Shown here: positions 19,066 through 29,451 of the stretch, one piece after another
How the letters are laid out: each line of letters opens with the position of its first letter
How positions within the stretch are numbered: the first letter of the stretch is position 1
Origin: Emiliania huxleyi CCMP1516
Taxonomy: Eukaryota; Haptophyta; Isochrysidales; Noelaerhabdaceae
Length of the DNA stretch: 64,000 nucleotides
Assembly: GCF_000372725.1 (NCBI RefSeq)
Contig: NW_005195017.1
Span: 174,921 to 238,920, forward strand
Reading direction: 5' to 3'
Program-made: the position numbers and the translations under genes
Notes under the pieces: model-generated
The model's database searches: none
What the model saw: the letters and a program-made list of their open reading frames with translations, nothing else
Told to the model about the DNA's origin: nothing

Positions 19066-21821
19066 CTATCGTGCCGGATGCGCCGCTCGCCACTCTCGGA
19101 TCATCCGGCGCAGCATGTGGTGCGGGGAGAGGCCCATATGCTCAAGCTCACCGCCAGTCATCGGGCTCGTCGACTTGGTCGCGAGCCAGCGCTCGATCGC
19201 CGACCGCTCGTAAGCATGCCCGTCCGCCGCCATCACCGGGTCGCTCATGACCTCGGTCGTGATTGGGCAGATGAAGTCGGCTGGTGGGTCCTCCTCCTCC
19301 TCCACCGAGGGCGGCCTCTCTGCAGCCAAAGAGGACGACACTTGCTCGTCGGGCGCCCGCCTCTCCTCCCCCAGCCTCACGCTCTCCTCGAGCGCCGCCG
19401 CCAACTCCGCCGCCTCTCCCGCCGCCAGCGCTGCCTCATCCGCAACCTCAGGCTCCCGCGACGGCCCAGCGCCGCCTCCGCCGCCCTTCCCCTTCTTCTT
19501 CTTCTTCTTCTTGCCCTTCTTGCTCTCCGTGTCGCGCCCCCCCGCCTCCTTTTCCGCCTCCTCCTCCGCCAGCAGCGCCTCGGCATGCCGCGTCGCCTCC
19601 GCCTCTGCCGCCGCTCTCACCGCCTCCCTCGCCGCTGCCTCGGCCGCCGCCTCCGCCGCCGCATGCTCCTCGGGGCGCCCACGCACCCGGCGTGGCCCTT
19701 CTCCTTGGCCACCTGCAGCGCCGTCCTGCCGCTCGCAGAGCACAACGCCGCGTCTGCGCCCGCCCGCAGCAAGCGGAGGACGACGGCGGAGTGGTCTTGG
19801 CTGGCGGCGTACATCAGCGCGGTGACGCCGTCGCTGGTCTGCAAGTTCATCTCCGCGCCGTGCCGCAGCAGCAGCTCGACCACCCGCTCGTGGCCTTGCT
19901 CGGCGGCGATCATCAGCGCGGTGACGCCGCTGCTGCTCTGCAGGTTGACCTCAGCGCCGCGCCGTATCAGCAGCTCGACCACCCGCTCGTGGCCTTGGTG
20001 GGCGGCGCCCATCAGCGCGGTGAAGCCGTCGCTGTTCTGCAAGTTGATCTCCGCGCCGCGCCGCAGCAGCAAGTCGACCACCCGCTCGTGGCCATTGGCG
20101 GCGGCGGTCATCAGCGCGGCGAAGCCGCTGTTGTTCTGCTTGTTGACCTCCGCGCCGCGCTGCAATAGCAGCTCGACCACCCGCTCGTGGCCGTTGCCGG
20201 CGGCGAGTAGCAGCGCGGTGCTGCCCATGCTGTCCTGCAAGTCGATCTCCGCGCCGCGCTGAAGCAGCAGCTCGACCACTCGCTCGTGGCCGCAGCGAAC
20301 GGCGAACATCAGCGCGGTGATGCAGCTCACATCGTCCTCCCAGCAAGTCACGTTGACCCGCCCGCCGCTGTCGAGCCACGCCAGCAGCGCCGCCTCGTCG
20401 CCTTCGAGAGCTGCTTTCATGGCCTCTTCGGGAAGGCTGCTCAGTGAGCCGGAAGAGGCCGCGGCCCTCCCTCCCGCCACCGCCTCGCCCGAGGAAGCGC
20501 CGCCCGCGCCGCCCGCCGCCGCCTCGCGCCGGCTCGCAGTCACCTCCGCGATGTGCTGCCGGAAGGCCTCGACGCACGCGGCGTGGCCCTGCTCTTTGGC
20601 CCACTGCAGCGCGGACTCGCCCTTCGCAGAGCGCAGCTTCGTATCCGCGCCCGCCCGTAGCAGGCGGAGCACAACGGCGGGATGGGCGGAGACGGCGGCG
20701 AGCATCAGCGCGGTGCTGCCGTTGCTGGTCTGCAAGTTGATCTCCGCGCCGCGCTGCAACAGCAGCTCGACCACCCGCTCGTGGCCGCTGCTGGCGGCGA
20801 CCATCAGCACGGTGATGCCGTCGCTTTTCTGCTTGTTGATCTCCGCCCCGCGCTCCAACAGAAGGTCGACCACCCGCTCGTGGCCATGCTGGGCGGCAAG
20901 CATCAGCGCGGTGATGCCGTCGTTCTTCTGCTTGTTGATCTCCGCGCCGTGCTGAAGCAGCAGCTCGACCACCCGCTCGTTGCCGTAGTGGGCGGCGTAC
21001 ATCAGCGCAGTGCCGCCTTTGCCGTTCTGCTTGTTGATCTCCGCGCCGCGCTGCAGTAGCAGCTCGACCAGCCGCTCATGGCCGTGAGCGGCGGCTAGCA
21101 TCAGAGCGGTGTCGCCGTTGCTGTTCTGCTTGTCGACCTCCGCGCCGCGCTGCAACAGCAGCTCGACCACCCGCTCGTGGCCTTTGGCGGCGGCGACCAT
21201 CAGCGCGGTGCCGCCGTCGCCGTCCTGCATGTTGATCTCTGCGCCGCGCCGCAGCAGCAGGTCAACCACCCGCTCGTCGGCGGCGAGCATCAGTGCGGTG
21301 CGGCCGGTGCTGTTCTGCTTGTCAATCGCTGCGCCGCGGTAAATCAGCGAGTCGACCACCCGCTCGTGGCCGTAAAAGGCTGCGTCCATCAGCGCGGTGT
21401 CGCCCCTGCTGTCCTGCAGGTTGGCATTCGCGCCGTGCTGCAACAGCAGCTCGACCACCCGCTCGTGGCCGTTGCCGGTGGCGGCCACCAGCGCGGTGTT
21501 GCCGTTGCTGTCCTGCAAGTTGATCTCCGCGCCGTGCTGAAGCAGCAGGTCGACCACCCGCTCGTGGCCTTGGTGGGCGGCATGCATCAGCGCGGTGATG
21601 CCGTGCACATCGCCTACCCTGTGAGTCGCGTTGACCTGCCCGCCGCTGTCAAGCCATGCCAAAAGCGCCGCTTCGTCGCCTTGCTCAGCCGCATCCCCAA
21701 CCGCCTGGGGAAGTCTTCCCACTTTGCCGGTCTCCGCTGCCTCCACGACGGCAGCTCCGGCAACTCCCTTCTCTGGCAACTCCGGCGGCGAAGCGGCACC
21801 GGGACCGGCACCACCGGCCAT
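19066..21821 (-). CDS. Ankyrin-repeat / U-box E3 ubiquitin ligase-like protein, one frameshift
   Basis: From ATG at 21821 (MAGGAGPG) the frame encodes two ankyrin blocks, each introduced by GDEAALLAWLDSGG and built of 33-residue units such as GHERVVELLLQRGAEINxQ. They are separated by an Ala/Gly linker, so the module was duplicated internally. A Lys-rich tract and coiled Ala/Glu region follow, then a C-terminal U-box (DFICPITTEVMSDPVMAADG, YERSAIERWLATKSTSP). U-boxes bind E2 enzymes, so the likely role is an E3 ligase with ankyrin substrate binding. The ankyrin and U-box frames differ: a 1-nt loss is needed at about 19670-19676 (CCTCGGGGCGCCC). This is either an assembly error or an inactivating mutation. 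No introns are needed. It is paralogous to the gene at 61993-64000. Confidence 0.8.
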
Positions 21822-22452
21822 GGGCAGAAGGCGACGAGACTTCCCCGCGAGAAAAAGAATTTTCTCGTCCGAAACGAACTCATCTGGTTTTTTACGGGTT
21901 ACCGCAGGGAAGCGTACGACCAACCGAGACAATGGTGCGCTCGCTCGCCCCGCCCGTGCCCGCGGCGGCCCGCGCGTGCGCGCGCGCGGTAGTAGGAGTA
22001 GGCTGCGGGTCGTACCGAACCGGTGGGTCACCACCGGTCTCTGGTCCCCGGGAGCAACGAACCGCGCAGCCACACAATGAGCGCAAAACAGCAGCACATC
22101 CAGCGAGAAGGAGAGCACCAGCCGAGGCGCTGCCCGCCGAGGCCCGAGCACGCGAGGAAGCGCGAGACGGGGCGGCGTGGGGGCCGCCCGGCGAGCAAAA
22201 CGACGGGTGCCGCGCGAGTCGCGTGCGTCAAGCAGTCGAGGCTGTCGAGGCTGTCGAGGCTGTCGAGGCTGCCGAGGAGGCCGAGGAGGCCGAGGAGGCC
22301 CCCCCCTCCCCCCCAGATTCTCGAACCAGGGACCAGCCGACGCGTAGGAGGGAAGCGAACGCACGCGACACGACGGAAGTCGAAATCCGCTGCGACGGAG
22401 ACTCACCGCCTAGCGGACTGGAGTGGACACAGATTATATGATGTAACATACT

Positions 22453-22541
22453 TCCGGGCCGGTGTGCGGGGAGCGAACCTTAACGACCGCCCAGAAGCTT
22501 TCTGAGCGAACCAATCGGGCCAGGATCATCAGCATATGTCC
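22453..22541. repeat. Dispersed repeat R2, inverted copy
   Basis: Reverse complement of 6899-6991. The surrounding 21822-22987 has no supported gene; frames there are antisense or low complexity. A second short repeat, GAGCACTTGGAGCACTTGGA, occurs at 22829-22885 and about 250-303. Confidence 0.85.
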
Positions 22542-22987
22542 CCTGCACAACATCGTGGGCGTTTGAGCGGTATTTGAGGAGCACCGCGACTCTGAAGTTC
22601 GGCCGGGTGGTCTGCAGACCCCCCCCCCGGAGCAGCAGATATTCAGAAGGCAACAAGTAAGAACCAGTTCGTGGTTCAGATCTCCGATGTGTATAATATG
22701 TGTTGCAATATGTGCGCCATTGGTGCGGGTCAAACTCCTCTCTCACCGTTCAACCCGAATTCTCCAGCGTCGGCTCCCGTTTTTTTATACACCAAAAGCT
22801 AGGCCCACAACGCCCTCTATGTTGGGTCAAGGAGCACTTGGAGCACTTGGAGTGCAGTTATCAGCCTCACATCCAGGGCCGGGGAGCTAAGAAGCGCACC
22901 CAGCGGGCCGGATGATCGGGATCGGGTTCCCGGCAAGAGAGTGCCATAACACGTCGCCGCGTAACTTTTTTGTGCTTCGGCTTTCCC

Positions 22988-23789
22988 ATGTCTGATCACT
23001 ACGACACCCTCGGCGTGCCGCGCGGCGCCACCACCAGCGAGATAAAGCGCGCGTACCGCGCTCTAGCGCTTCGGTGGCACCCGGACAAGAATCCCGGCGA
23101 CCGAGAGGCGGCGGAGGCCAAGTTTGTGGCCATCTCGGCGGCGGCGGAGGTCCTCTGCGACGATCAGAAACGCGCGGCGTACGACCGCGGCGGCTCGGCG
23201 ATGACGTCCTTCGCGCGTCCCGGCGGCGGCTTTGGCGGCTTCGACATGCGGTCGGCCGAGGCCATGTTCCATGCCAGCTTCGGCGAGTCGCTTGCCGCGT
23301 CTTGGCAGCCTGGCAGCCGCGTATCTGGCGCACTCGCTCCACGCTCGAAGCGCTGCGACGGCGTGGTGCATCTCATCTCACGCTGCGTGATCAGGCACGC
23401 TCGTCCGCGACGGCAAAAAGGTGACGGTGACGATACACCCGGACGGCACGTCGGACGAGCGCGAGGAGGCGGCCAGCCGATCTGCGGGCTATTCGTACGT
23501 CTCCCGCTCGTCGACCGGTCCTGGCGGAGGCCGCTTCGCCTGTTCACAGCAGTGCGGCTCCTTCACAGCACTGCTGTGAGCAGGTCCTGGCGGAGGCTCC
23601 TTCACCTCCGTCCACATCTCCGGCAGCCTCGGCCAGGCTCCGCCCGGCTGGCTCCTCCCGCCTACACCACATTTCTCAATGCACGAGTTAATGGGTGGCG
23701 GACGCCTACTCAGGCGCTCGCCGACTATCTCGTGCCGCAGTCGATGCAACGGGCGACGCTCTTCTCGGCGGACTCCCAGTTCAGAATAA
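22988..23789 (+). CDS. DnaJ (Hsp40) co-chaperone, DNAJB6-like
   Basis: J domain at residues 1-70: [20 protein letters not shown], then HPDK (the HPD motif that stimulates Hsp70 ATPase) and AYDRGG. A Gly/Phe-rich stretch ([10 protein letters not shown]) follows. Exons 22988-23312 and 23395-23517 join through a GC-AG intron to give [18 protein letters not shown], similar to the region after the G/F segment in DNAJB-type proteins. A 66-bp GT-AG intron (23518-23583) is an introner-like unit. The third exon, read to TAA at 23787-23789, is not recognisable, so the 3' end is uncertain; a frame with [20 protein letters not shown] to about 24078 may be the true last exon. Confidence 0.7.
23518..23583. 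repeat. Introner-like intron in the DnaJ gene (66 bp)
   Basis: Intron start GTCCTGGCGGAGGC equals the downstream exon start. The core has CTGTTCACAG at 23541 and CTGTGAGCAG at its end, near inverted complements. It ends CAG. Confidence 0.85.
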
Positions 23790-24078
23790 GTACCGAGTCC
23801 TCACTGGCGCTCTTGATTTTAACTCAGGCGTCGCCCCTCGGCCGACTCCGCCACGAACCGTGCGACCAGCCGAAGAATTGTTCGAGTCTGGTGCGCCTAT
23901 AGGTCCCGCTCATCGGCCCCGCCGCCGCCACCGCTGCGACATGGCTCCCCACCGCCGCTTGCCTCGGCTGCTGCTACGTCTGCTGCTGCCGCGGCGCAGG
24001 AGGACACGCGCACGCGCTGTGATAGTGGACGCCGCCGTGGAGGGAGACGCGGCGGGTGCCTCGCTTGAGCGCGCGTGA

Positions 24079-24723
24079 TCCGTAGGGCTGTCCGGGGTCT
24101 GTCCGGGGGGGGGGGGGGGGGGGTACTTGAGAGCGTTGCGACGCGAATTAGCAGCGCGAGATATCCCCGCCGCGCGTACGATCTTTTTTGCACATTTGTG
24201 ATTTCATTGAAATTTGAGTTTATACCCCCGGCCCCGCCCTTGACTCTTGTAAATATGCTTATCTGCACTACTCCCTCTCTACCTTGATCCTTGCCGCCAT
24301 CGATGTGGAAGACGGCTAGTGCTAGTCCCCCACCGGGAGGACGACCCCGGCTGGTCGCCGACCACACCCACAAAGAACCCTGCACAAAGATCGCAAGGGC
24401 GGGGACCTGTTCCTTTTTTTACCCATCTCACAGTACGGAGAGGTGTCCGTTGTTATTTATTTATTTCTATACCTTGATCCTTCCGCGAGGTGGCACATTT
24501 AAACACCACAACGCGATACGGCTCCATCTTTCGGCTCTACACCTGTACTAGTGTAGGCGCGAGACCTCGTACAACTCTCGCCCGGCCGGGCGCGCCCCGC
24601 GGACACAATGGCATCATGCTGCTGACGTGCTGAGTTGCGCAACAGTTGCGCAGTCGTGGAGGCTCGCCGTTGTTTGAGTGGTGGCAAGCGGCTGCCGGCG
24701 ACGCGCGGTGATCATGTGCCTCG
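24079..24723. other. Intergenic, no gene seen
   Basis: Contains a G20 homopolymer near 24104-24123 and low-GC DNA around 24180-24480. No coding or RNA feature supported. Confidence 0.5.
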
Positions 24724-25434
24724 TCATGGCGCCGCGATGAAGGAGGGCGAGCCCGCCAGCAGGCTGCGATGCCGGCGCTGCAGCGGCAGCCGCGCCACGA
24801 GCAGCGCCTGCGGCAGGCAGAGCGCGAGGAAAGTGCAGAGGACAATCGACCAGTCGCCGCGCAGATCCTCGAGCACAAATGCAGTGAGCGCAGGCGTGGT
24901 GAGGTTGAGGAGGCCGCCCGCCGTCTGCCACATGCCTAGCACCACCGACAGGCGCGCGAAGCCAAACACCCTCGCCACGTACACGGTCCCGATCGAGAAG
25001 ATGGACGAGCGCCTATATCCGAGCTGACGGGGTGCAGCCGCGACCAGAGCCGTGCTGGCAAGCGAGGTTGTGGGGTACATGAGCACGTAGAGCACGAAAG
25101 TGATGAGCTGGAACTGCAGGGATGGCACGAGCGCCGCCGCGGCGTGAACGGCGGCGAGCGCAGTGACGGCTTGCATGGCGGCGGCAAGGCCGAAGCGGTC
25201 GGTGGCAGCAGCGATGAGGGGGATAGCAGGCAGGGCGAGGCCTGTTCACACGGAGGTAACGTTATAAATGGCGTCTCTTCTCCCAAGTTTAGGCATTAGT
25301 TGCAGCGCAAGGCCGAGGAGGGCGGAGAAGTAGGCCATGAAGCGTTCGTCGCGGTCGCCGAGGTCGCGCAGCATGTACTTGACCTCACACAGGTAGAGGT
25401 TTGACCGCCACTGGTGAGCCACGAACCAGAGCAT
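24724..25434 (-). CDS. Major-facilitator-like transporter, C-terminal half only
   Basis: Exons 25314-25434 and 24724-25241 join at a GC-AG intron to 213 codons. The product shows an amphipathic loop then six likely membrane segments, with ATDRFGLAAAM (the DRxG loop typical of MFS carriers), FQLITFVLYVLMYPTTS and RVFGFARLSVVLGMW. The last resembles the SLC43/FMP42 group. An MFS carrier needs about 12 segments; the N-terminal six are not found in 25435-25930. The gene is therefore truncated or its 5' exons are unrecognised. Substrate cannot be stated. Confidence 0.55.
25242..25313. repeat. Introner-like intron in the MFS gene (72 bp, core inverted)
   Basis: Minus-strand intron starts GCCTTGCGCTGC, similar to the downstream exon start GCCTCGCCCTGC, and ends GTGTGAACAG. 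It contains GAAGAGACGCC, the complement of the GGCGTCTCTTC block of other family members, so part of the core is in the opposite orientation. Confidence 0.75.
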
Positions 25435-26066
25435 GCCCACGCGCAAAACGGGCCTTGCACTTTGAATGCCGTGGGGCTCCTGTCGTCAGACGTGGAGACG
25501 CGAGGGTTGCCCCCCCTTGCCCCACCACCTCGTGTGTGTGGAGAACGAGAAGTTTACCTTACCTTACCATGTTGGGAATAGGGAGAAGTGTCAGTGTGAG
25601 GGGAGGGCGTACGCCGGCGTTTTTGCCTTTGAAAACTCGAACAGTTTTTTTCTGTTCAGATACATACTCGCACAACATGCCGCTCCGGATTTGTCGCGCG
25701 GTCTCCGCGGTCTATGTGCCTGTGGTTTCACCCATTTTGCCATTCCTCCCTCCGCGGAGCACTTCGTGGAATCGTGCCGCAACTTGTGGTCCGCTTAGAG
25801 CGCGGTCGGCGTCGGGCTCGGCACCTCACCTTGGGTTGCGTCTTGTTCCTTTTTCCCCACACTACCTCCTTCAACGGCGCCTCCCATCGACATGCACGGC
25901 CCGCGGCGCTGCGCGTCGCACACCTCTCGACGCTACATCGTAGATCGTACCCCGAAACCTCGGGTCATGTGTGTCGCCAGCCTCGCCGCCCCAAGGCTCG
26001 CGGCGGGCTCGGCGCCTGAGATGGCCGCCCGCACCGGCGGCTCGCTCAGCCACCTCACGCGCCTCT

Positions 26067-28217
26067 TCACGCCGACGGCGACGGCACGCCGCCGGACGGC
26101 GTCGCCTGGTGCACGAGAGCAACGTGCTGGCCGGAGGAGTGTGTGGGGCAGCAGGCTCGGTGTGGCGCGGCAGGCGGCGTGCGACGCTGCGGCGGCAAGC
26201 GTCGAAGGCAAGATCTCGCACCTCGCACCTCGATCTCGATCTCGGCGGGATCTCGGCGGGATCTCGGCTCTCTTGGGGCTCTCTTGGCCTCTTGCGCCGA
26301 GAGCTTGCGGAAGCGAGCGGCGGTGAGGGCGGGGAAGCCGAAGCAGAGCAGCACGCCCGCGACTGCGCCTTCGACGCCGCCGAGGTACGGCACCGGTCCG
26401 AGGAGGAGCTCTCCTACCGGGGAGATGTGGGGGAGATATGGGGGAGGTGTAGGAGAGGTGTAGGGGAGGTGTAGGGGAGATATGGGGGAGGTGTAGGAGA
26501 GGTGTAGGGGAGGTGTAGGGGAGATATGGGGGAGGTGTAGGGGAGGTGTAGGGGAGGTGCAGNNNNNNNNNNNNNNNNNNNNNNNNNNNNNNNNNNNNNN
26601 NNNNNNNNNNNNNNNNNNNNNNNNNNNNNNNNNNNNNNNNNNNNNNNNNNNNNNNNNNNNNNCCGGGGATTGCGGCGGCGGCGGGGGGGGAGGCGGCGGC
26701 GGCGGAGGGGGAGGCGGCGGCGGAGGACTGGTCAAACGGGTTGAGCATCGCTGGCGACCAGCCGTTGGAGGAGGCGAGGCGGGCGGCGGCGACGGCGCAG
26801 GTGGTGTTGCCGGCGAGCGTGAGCGCCGCTTGCAGGAGGACGAGGAAGGAGAGGTCGGGGCTGTTGTAGAAGAAGTGGTACGTGCACGCGGCGACGCCGG
26901 ACGCGTGCAGCGGCAGCATGCCCCACGTCAGTCCCTTCCAGCGCTCGTTGCCTGACAGCGCTGCCATCTGCCACACCATCCCCATCGCAAATAAGTACCT
27001 GCGGCGCGCCGCCGGTCGCTGAGGAGAGAGCAGGGGCACCTCGAGATGCGGGGAGAGGTGGGGAGAGGTGGGGAGATCTACCAACGCAGCCCAGCAGCGT
27101 GATACGGGGAGATATGGGGAGATGTGGGGGAGATGTGGGGAGATAGCACCGACGCCGGGAAGCCCGGCAGCGTGATAGATAGGGGGAGATCTGGGGGAGA
27201 TATGGGGGAGAACGGGCTGCTCTCTTGTCCCCGCAAACAGACAGCTCACTCGAAGACGGACGAGAAGTGAATCGCCCACCTGTTCACAGCTGCAGGTGTG
27301 AATAGACGCCGTTCACACCGACGTGGCGAGCAGTGAATCGGTCACGTCGGGATCGACAGCGCGTTGGCAGGCTCCGCATGCAGCGGCAGCGGCGACGCGG
27401 CGAGGAGGTCGGCGGGCAGCGCCTGAGCAGTACTGACCACCGGTGAATGATCGCCACCAACTGAGAGCCGACGAGGACAGCGGCGGCGCGGCGCCCCGGC
27501 GCCAAACAGGAACGGCGAGTGCGCCTCGTTACAGTGATGAACCGCTTAGTTGATCGTTCGCATCCGGCGGCACGACGGGAAGGGCGAGTGCGCCTCGACG
27601 CCGAGCTGCGGGCCGGCGAAGGCGGAGCCGAAGACGGTGACGGCGAGAGCGAGGGCCGCGAACCGCTGCGGCCGCGTCCCCTCCATGCCCGCACCGGCCG
27701 GCTCCATCTTGCCACTGCTCAGTGCGCCTATCAACGGCGAGTGGGTGGTCCGTGGCGACGCGCGCGCCGCAGCTGGGTGCACTGGCACTGCCACGGAGCG
27801 CGCGCCGGCGAGGCCGAAGCCGAGGAACAGGTTCGATGTCGTGAGCAGCGCCTCTGCTCCGCCGTGCAGCCAGTCGACGTCTGCGAGCGACGAGGAGTAG
27901 GTGCCCTTGGTGACGATGCCGGTCAGCACGGTGGAGACGACAAACAGGAGGAGGAACTGGGCGCCGAACTGGGCCGTCTTGGGGCAGCGGTTCCCCTCGT
28001 ACCCGAGAAAGTACAGGAACAGCAGGTACGGCGGCAGCGAGAGCGGGAAGAGCGCACCGGCCAAGTTGCCGGCCTGATCCGCGAACGCCAGAGTGCTGCT
28101 CACGTCGCCGAGGGAGGTGTGCACGCTCGCCACGGCAGAAGCGTCGAGCAGCGCGGCCGGCGAAGCACGCGGCGCCAGCAGCGGAGGCAGCGGCGAGGTG
28201 GGAAGTCGAAGCCTCAT
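26067..28217 (-). CDS. DUF3593-DUF2499 (Ycf49-like) plastid membrane protein
   Basis: Exons 27594-28217, 27346-27524, 27250-27279, about 26663-26998 and about 26067-26413; a 100-N gap lies in between. The first exon has the DUF3593 signature: LSLPPYLLFLYFLGYEGN, then SSLADVDWLHGGAEALLTTSN. After joining, the DUF2499 signature appears: ALSIPTWAIHFSSVFEYLFA, GNERWKGLTWGMLPLHASG, ACTYHFFYNSP, LQAALTLAGNTTC. Both domains are polytopic and typical of plastid proteins of unknown function. The N-terminus MRLRLPTSPLPPLLAPRAS could target an organelle. Join phases are exact across the first four exons. The 3' end after the gap (YLGGVEGAVAGVLLCFGFPALTA) and the stop at 26067 are tentative. Confidence 0.8.
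26413..26562. repeat. GGGGGAGGTGTA / GGGAGATATG satellite ending in a gap
   Basis: Tandem 12-bp units of GGTGTAGGGGA mixed with GATATGGGGGA, interrupted by 100 N (26563-26662). It fills the last intron of the DUF3593-DUF2499 gene. Confidence 0.85.
26563..26662. other. Assembly gap (100 N)
   Basis: Exactly 100 N, a conventional placeholder length, inside a satellite array. Confidence 1.
27040..27215. repeat. GGGAGATRTGG satellite in intron 3 of the DUF3593-DUF2499 gene
   Basis: Clusters of GGGGAGAGGTG, GGGGAGATATG and GGGGAGATGTG, with AGCCCAGCAGCGTGATACGG / AGCCCGGCAGCGTGATAGAT repeated once. Same motif class as at 3469-3537 and 57350-57540. Confidence 0.8.
27280..27345. repeat. Introner-like intron (66 bp) in the DUF3593-DUF2499 gene
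   Basis: On the minus strand the intron starts GTGACCGATTCACTGCTCG; the downstream exon starts GTGGGCGATTCACTTCTCG. The core GTGTGAACGGCGTCTATTC … CTGTGAACAG is nearly the same as the core of the 67-bp array. Splicing restores IPTWAIHF exactly. Confidence 0.9.
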
Positions 28218-28397
28218 TACCGAGAAACTAACAGTCCGCTGTGAACAGACGCACTTGCCGTCGGGGGCAAGTACCCAAATCGGCTAGGTTGGGCGTGCCT
28301 CCGTAAGAGAAAAAAACCCTCCGTGAGCCGCTCCTCGAGGCTGGAGACACTGGGCGACAGGAATTCATTTTACGAGAAAAGAGGTTCCTCTCTCTCG
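28218..28397. other. Intergenic; fragment of the introner end
   Basis: CCGCTGTGAACAG at 28236-28248 matches the end of the introner core but without the rest of it. Nothing else seen. Confidence 0.5.
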
Positions 28398-28633
28398 GAG
28401 GTTCTCGAGGTGGATATCCTTCGGCCGCGTTGGGTAGCGAGGATTGGTGTGACGCGATCCACGCAGGCGTGATTTCTGACGGCCGACCGTCAGTGCACGG
28501 AGTTGCCCCTTCTCGCCGACTGCCCCGGCTAGTTCCCGAGGTCGCGCGGGGCTGACCCCTGCGTCCCCCGAGACCTAGCGCGGGTGGGTTGGAGGGGGGC
28601 TGCCTCGCCCCGCTCCTCCCCATCGGGCCGCAT
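28398..28633. repeat. Dispersed repeat R3, copy 2
   Basis: Runs from CTCGAGGTGGATATCC to CGCTCCTCCCCATCGG and matches 51653-51912 in inverted orientation along most of its length, giving a unit of about 240-260 bp. Confidence 0.85.
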
Positions 28634-28839
28634 GAGCGGCCACGCCTCGCAGATTCGTTTCTCGCGCCTGGGTCAGGCGCGCGGGGCATCCCCCGGGTCG
28701 CTTGACCAGCGATCCGAAGAGTGGCCCCTATGCGAAGCTAGGAAAAAGCGGGGCCCCCGGGGTACGCCCCCCCCCCCCCCCCCCGAGGGGGGAAGGGAAT
28801 TGCGGGGTCCCCACGGGCGCCTCAGTTCGGCCCTCCCGA

Positions 28840-29120
28840 GGAGAGGCGGAGGAGAGGCGGATGAGAGGCGGAGGAGGGGCGGAGGAGGGGCGGCGGAGGG
28901 GCGGAGGAGGGGCGGAGGAGGCGCGGCGGCGGAGGCGCGGCGCGCGGCGGCGGAGGCGCGGCGGCGGAGGTGCGGCGGAGGTGCGGCGGCGGCGGAGGCG
29001 CGGCGGCGGCGGAGGCGCGGCGGCGGAGGCGCGGCGGCGGAGGCGCGGCGGAGGCGGAGGCGCGGCGGCGGAGGCGCGGCGGCGGCGGAGGCGCGGCGGA
29101 GGCGCGGCGGAGGCGGCGGA
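28840..29120. repeat. GGAGGCGCGGCGG low-complexity array
   Basis: Purine/GC-rich imperfect repeats of GCGGCGGAGGCGCGGC. Open frames on all strands are compositional. A C18 run lies at 28768-28785. Confidence 0.8.
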
Positions 29121-29451
29121 AACGTGCCCCGCCCGCGGCCAACTCTGCGCCGGCGCACTTTCAAGCTGCTCACGCGCAAGGTGCTCGACGAGCCCTACCA
29201 GGGCTTCCCCGGGGGCATCATCGCACGCACGGGTGTCGGTGGTAGCGAGTGAGCCGCGCGGCGCGGCTGTGGGTGGGAGTCAGTCAGTCGCTTGTCACAG
29301 ATTAGTCCAAGAATAGACCGTCGGAACACCGAAGACGCGAGAAAAGTTCGGGATCCCGAAATAATGTAGGTGCACACTGGGCAGGGGACTGTATGTATGT
29401 AGGAAGGTGAAGAACAGTCAGGCTCGGGAGATGCGCAGCCATCGATTCCAC

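Noticed and set aside
19617..22406. Start of the ankyrin/U-box gene at 22406
   Set aside because: The first ~195 codons of that frame are Arg/Pro-rich repeat translation; the ATG at 21821 directly precedes sequence collinear with the ankyrin module.
28673..29252. Large overlapping ORFs on both strands in the GGAGGCGCGG array
   Set aside because: Low-complexity GC sequence lacks stops in all frames; no domain or family signal.
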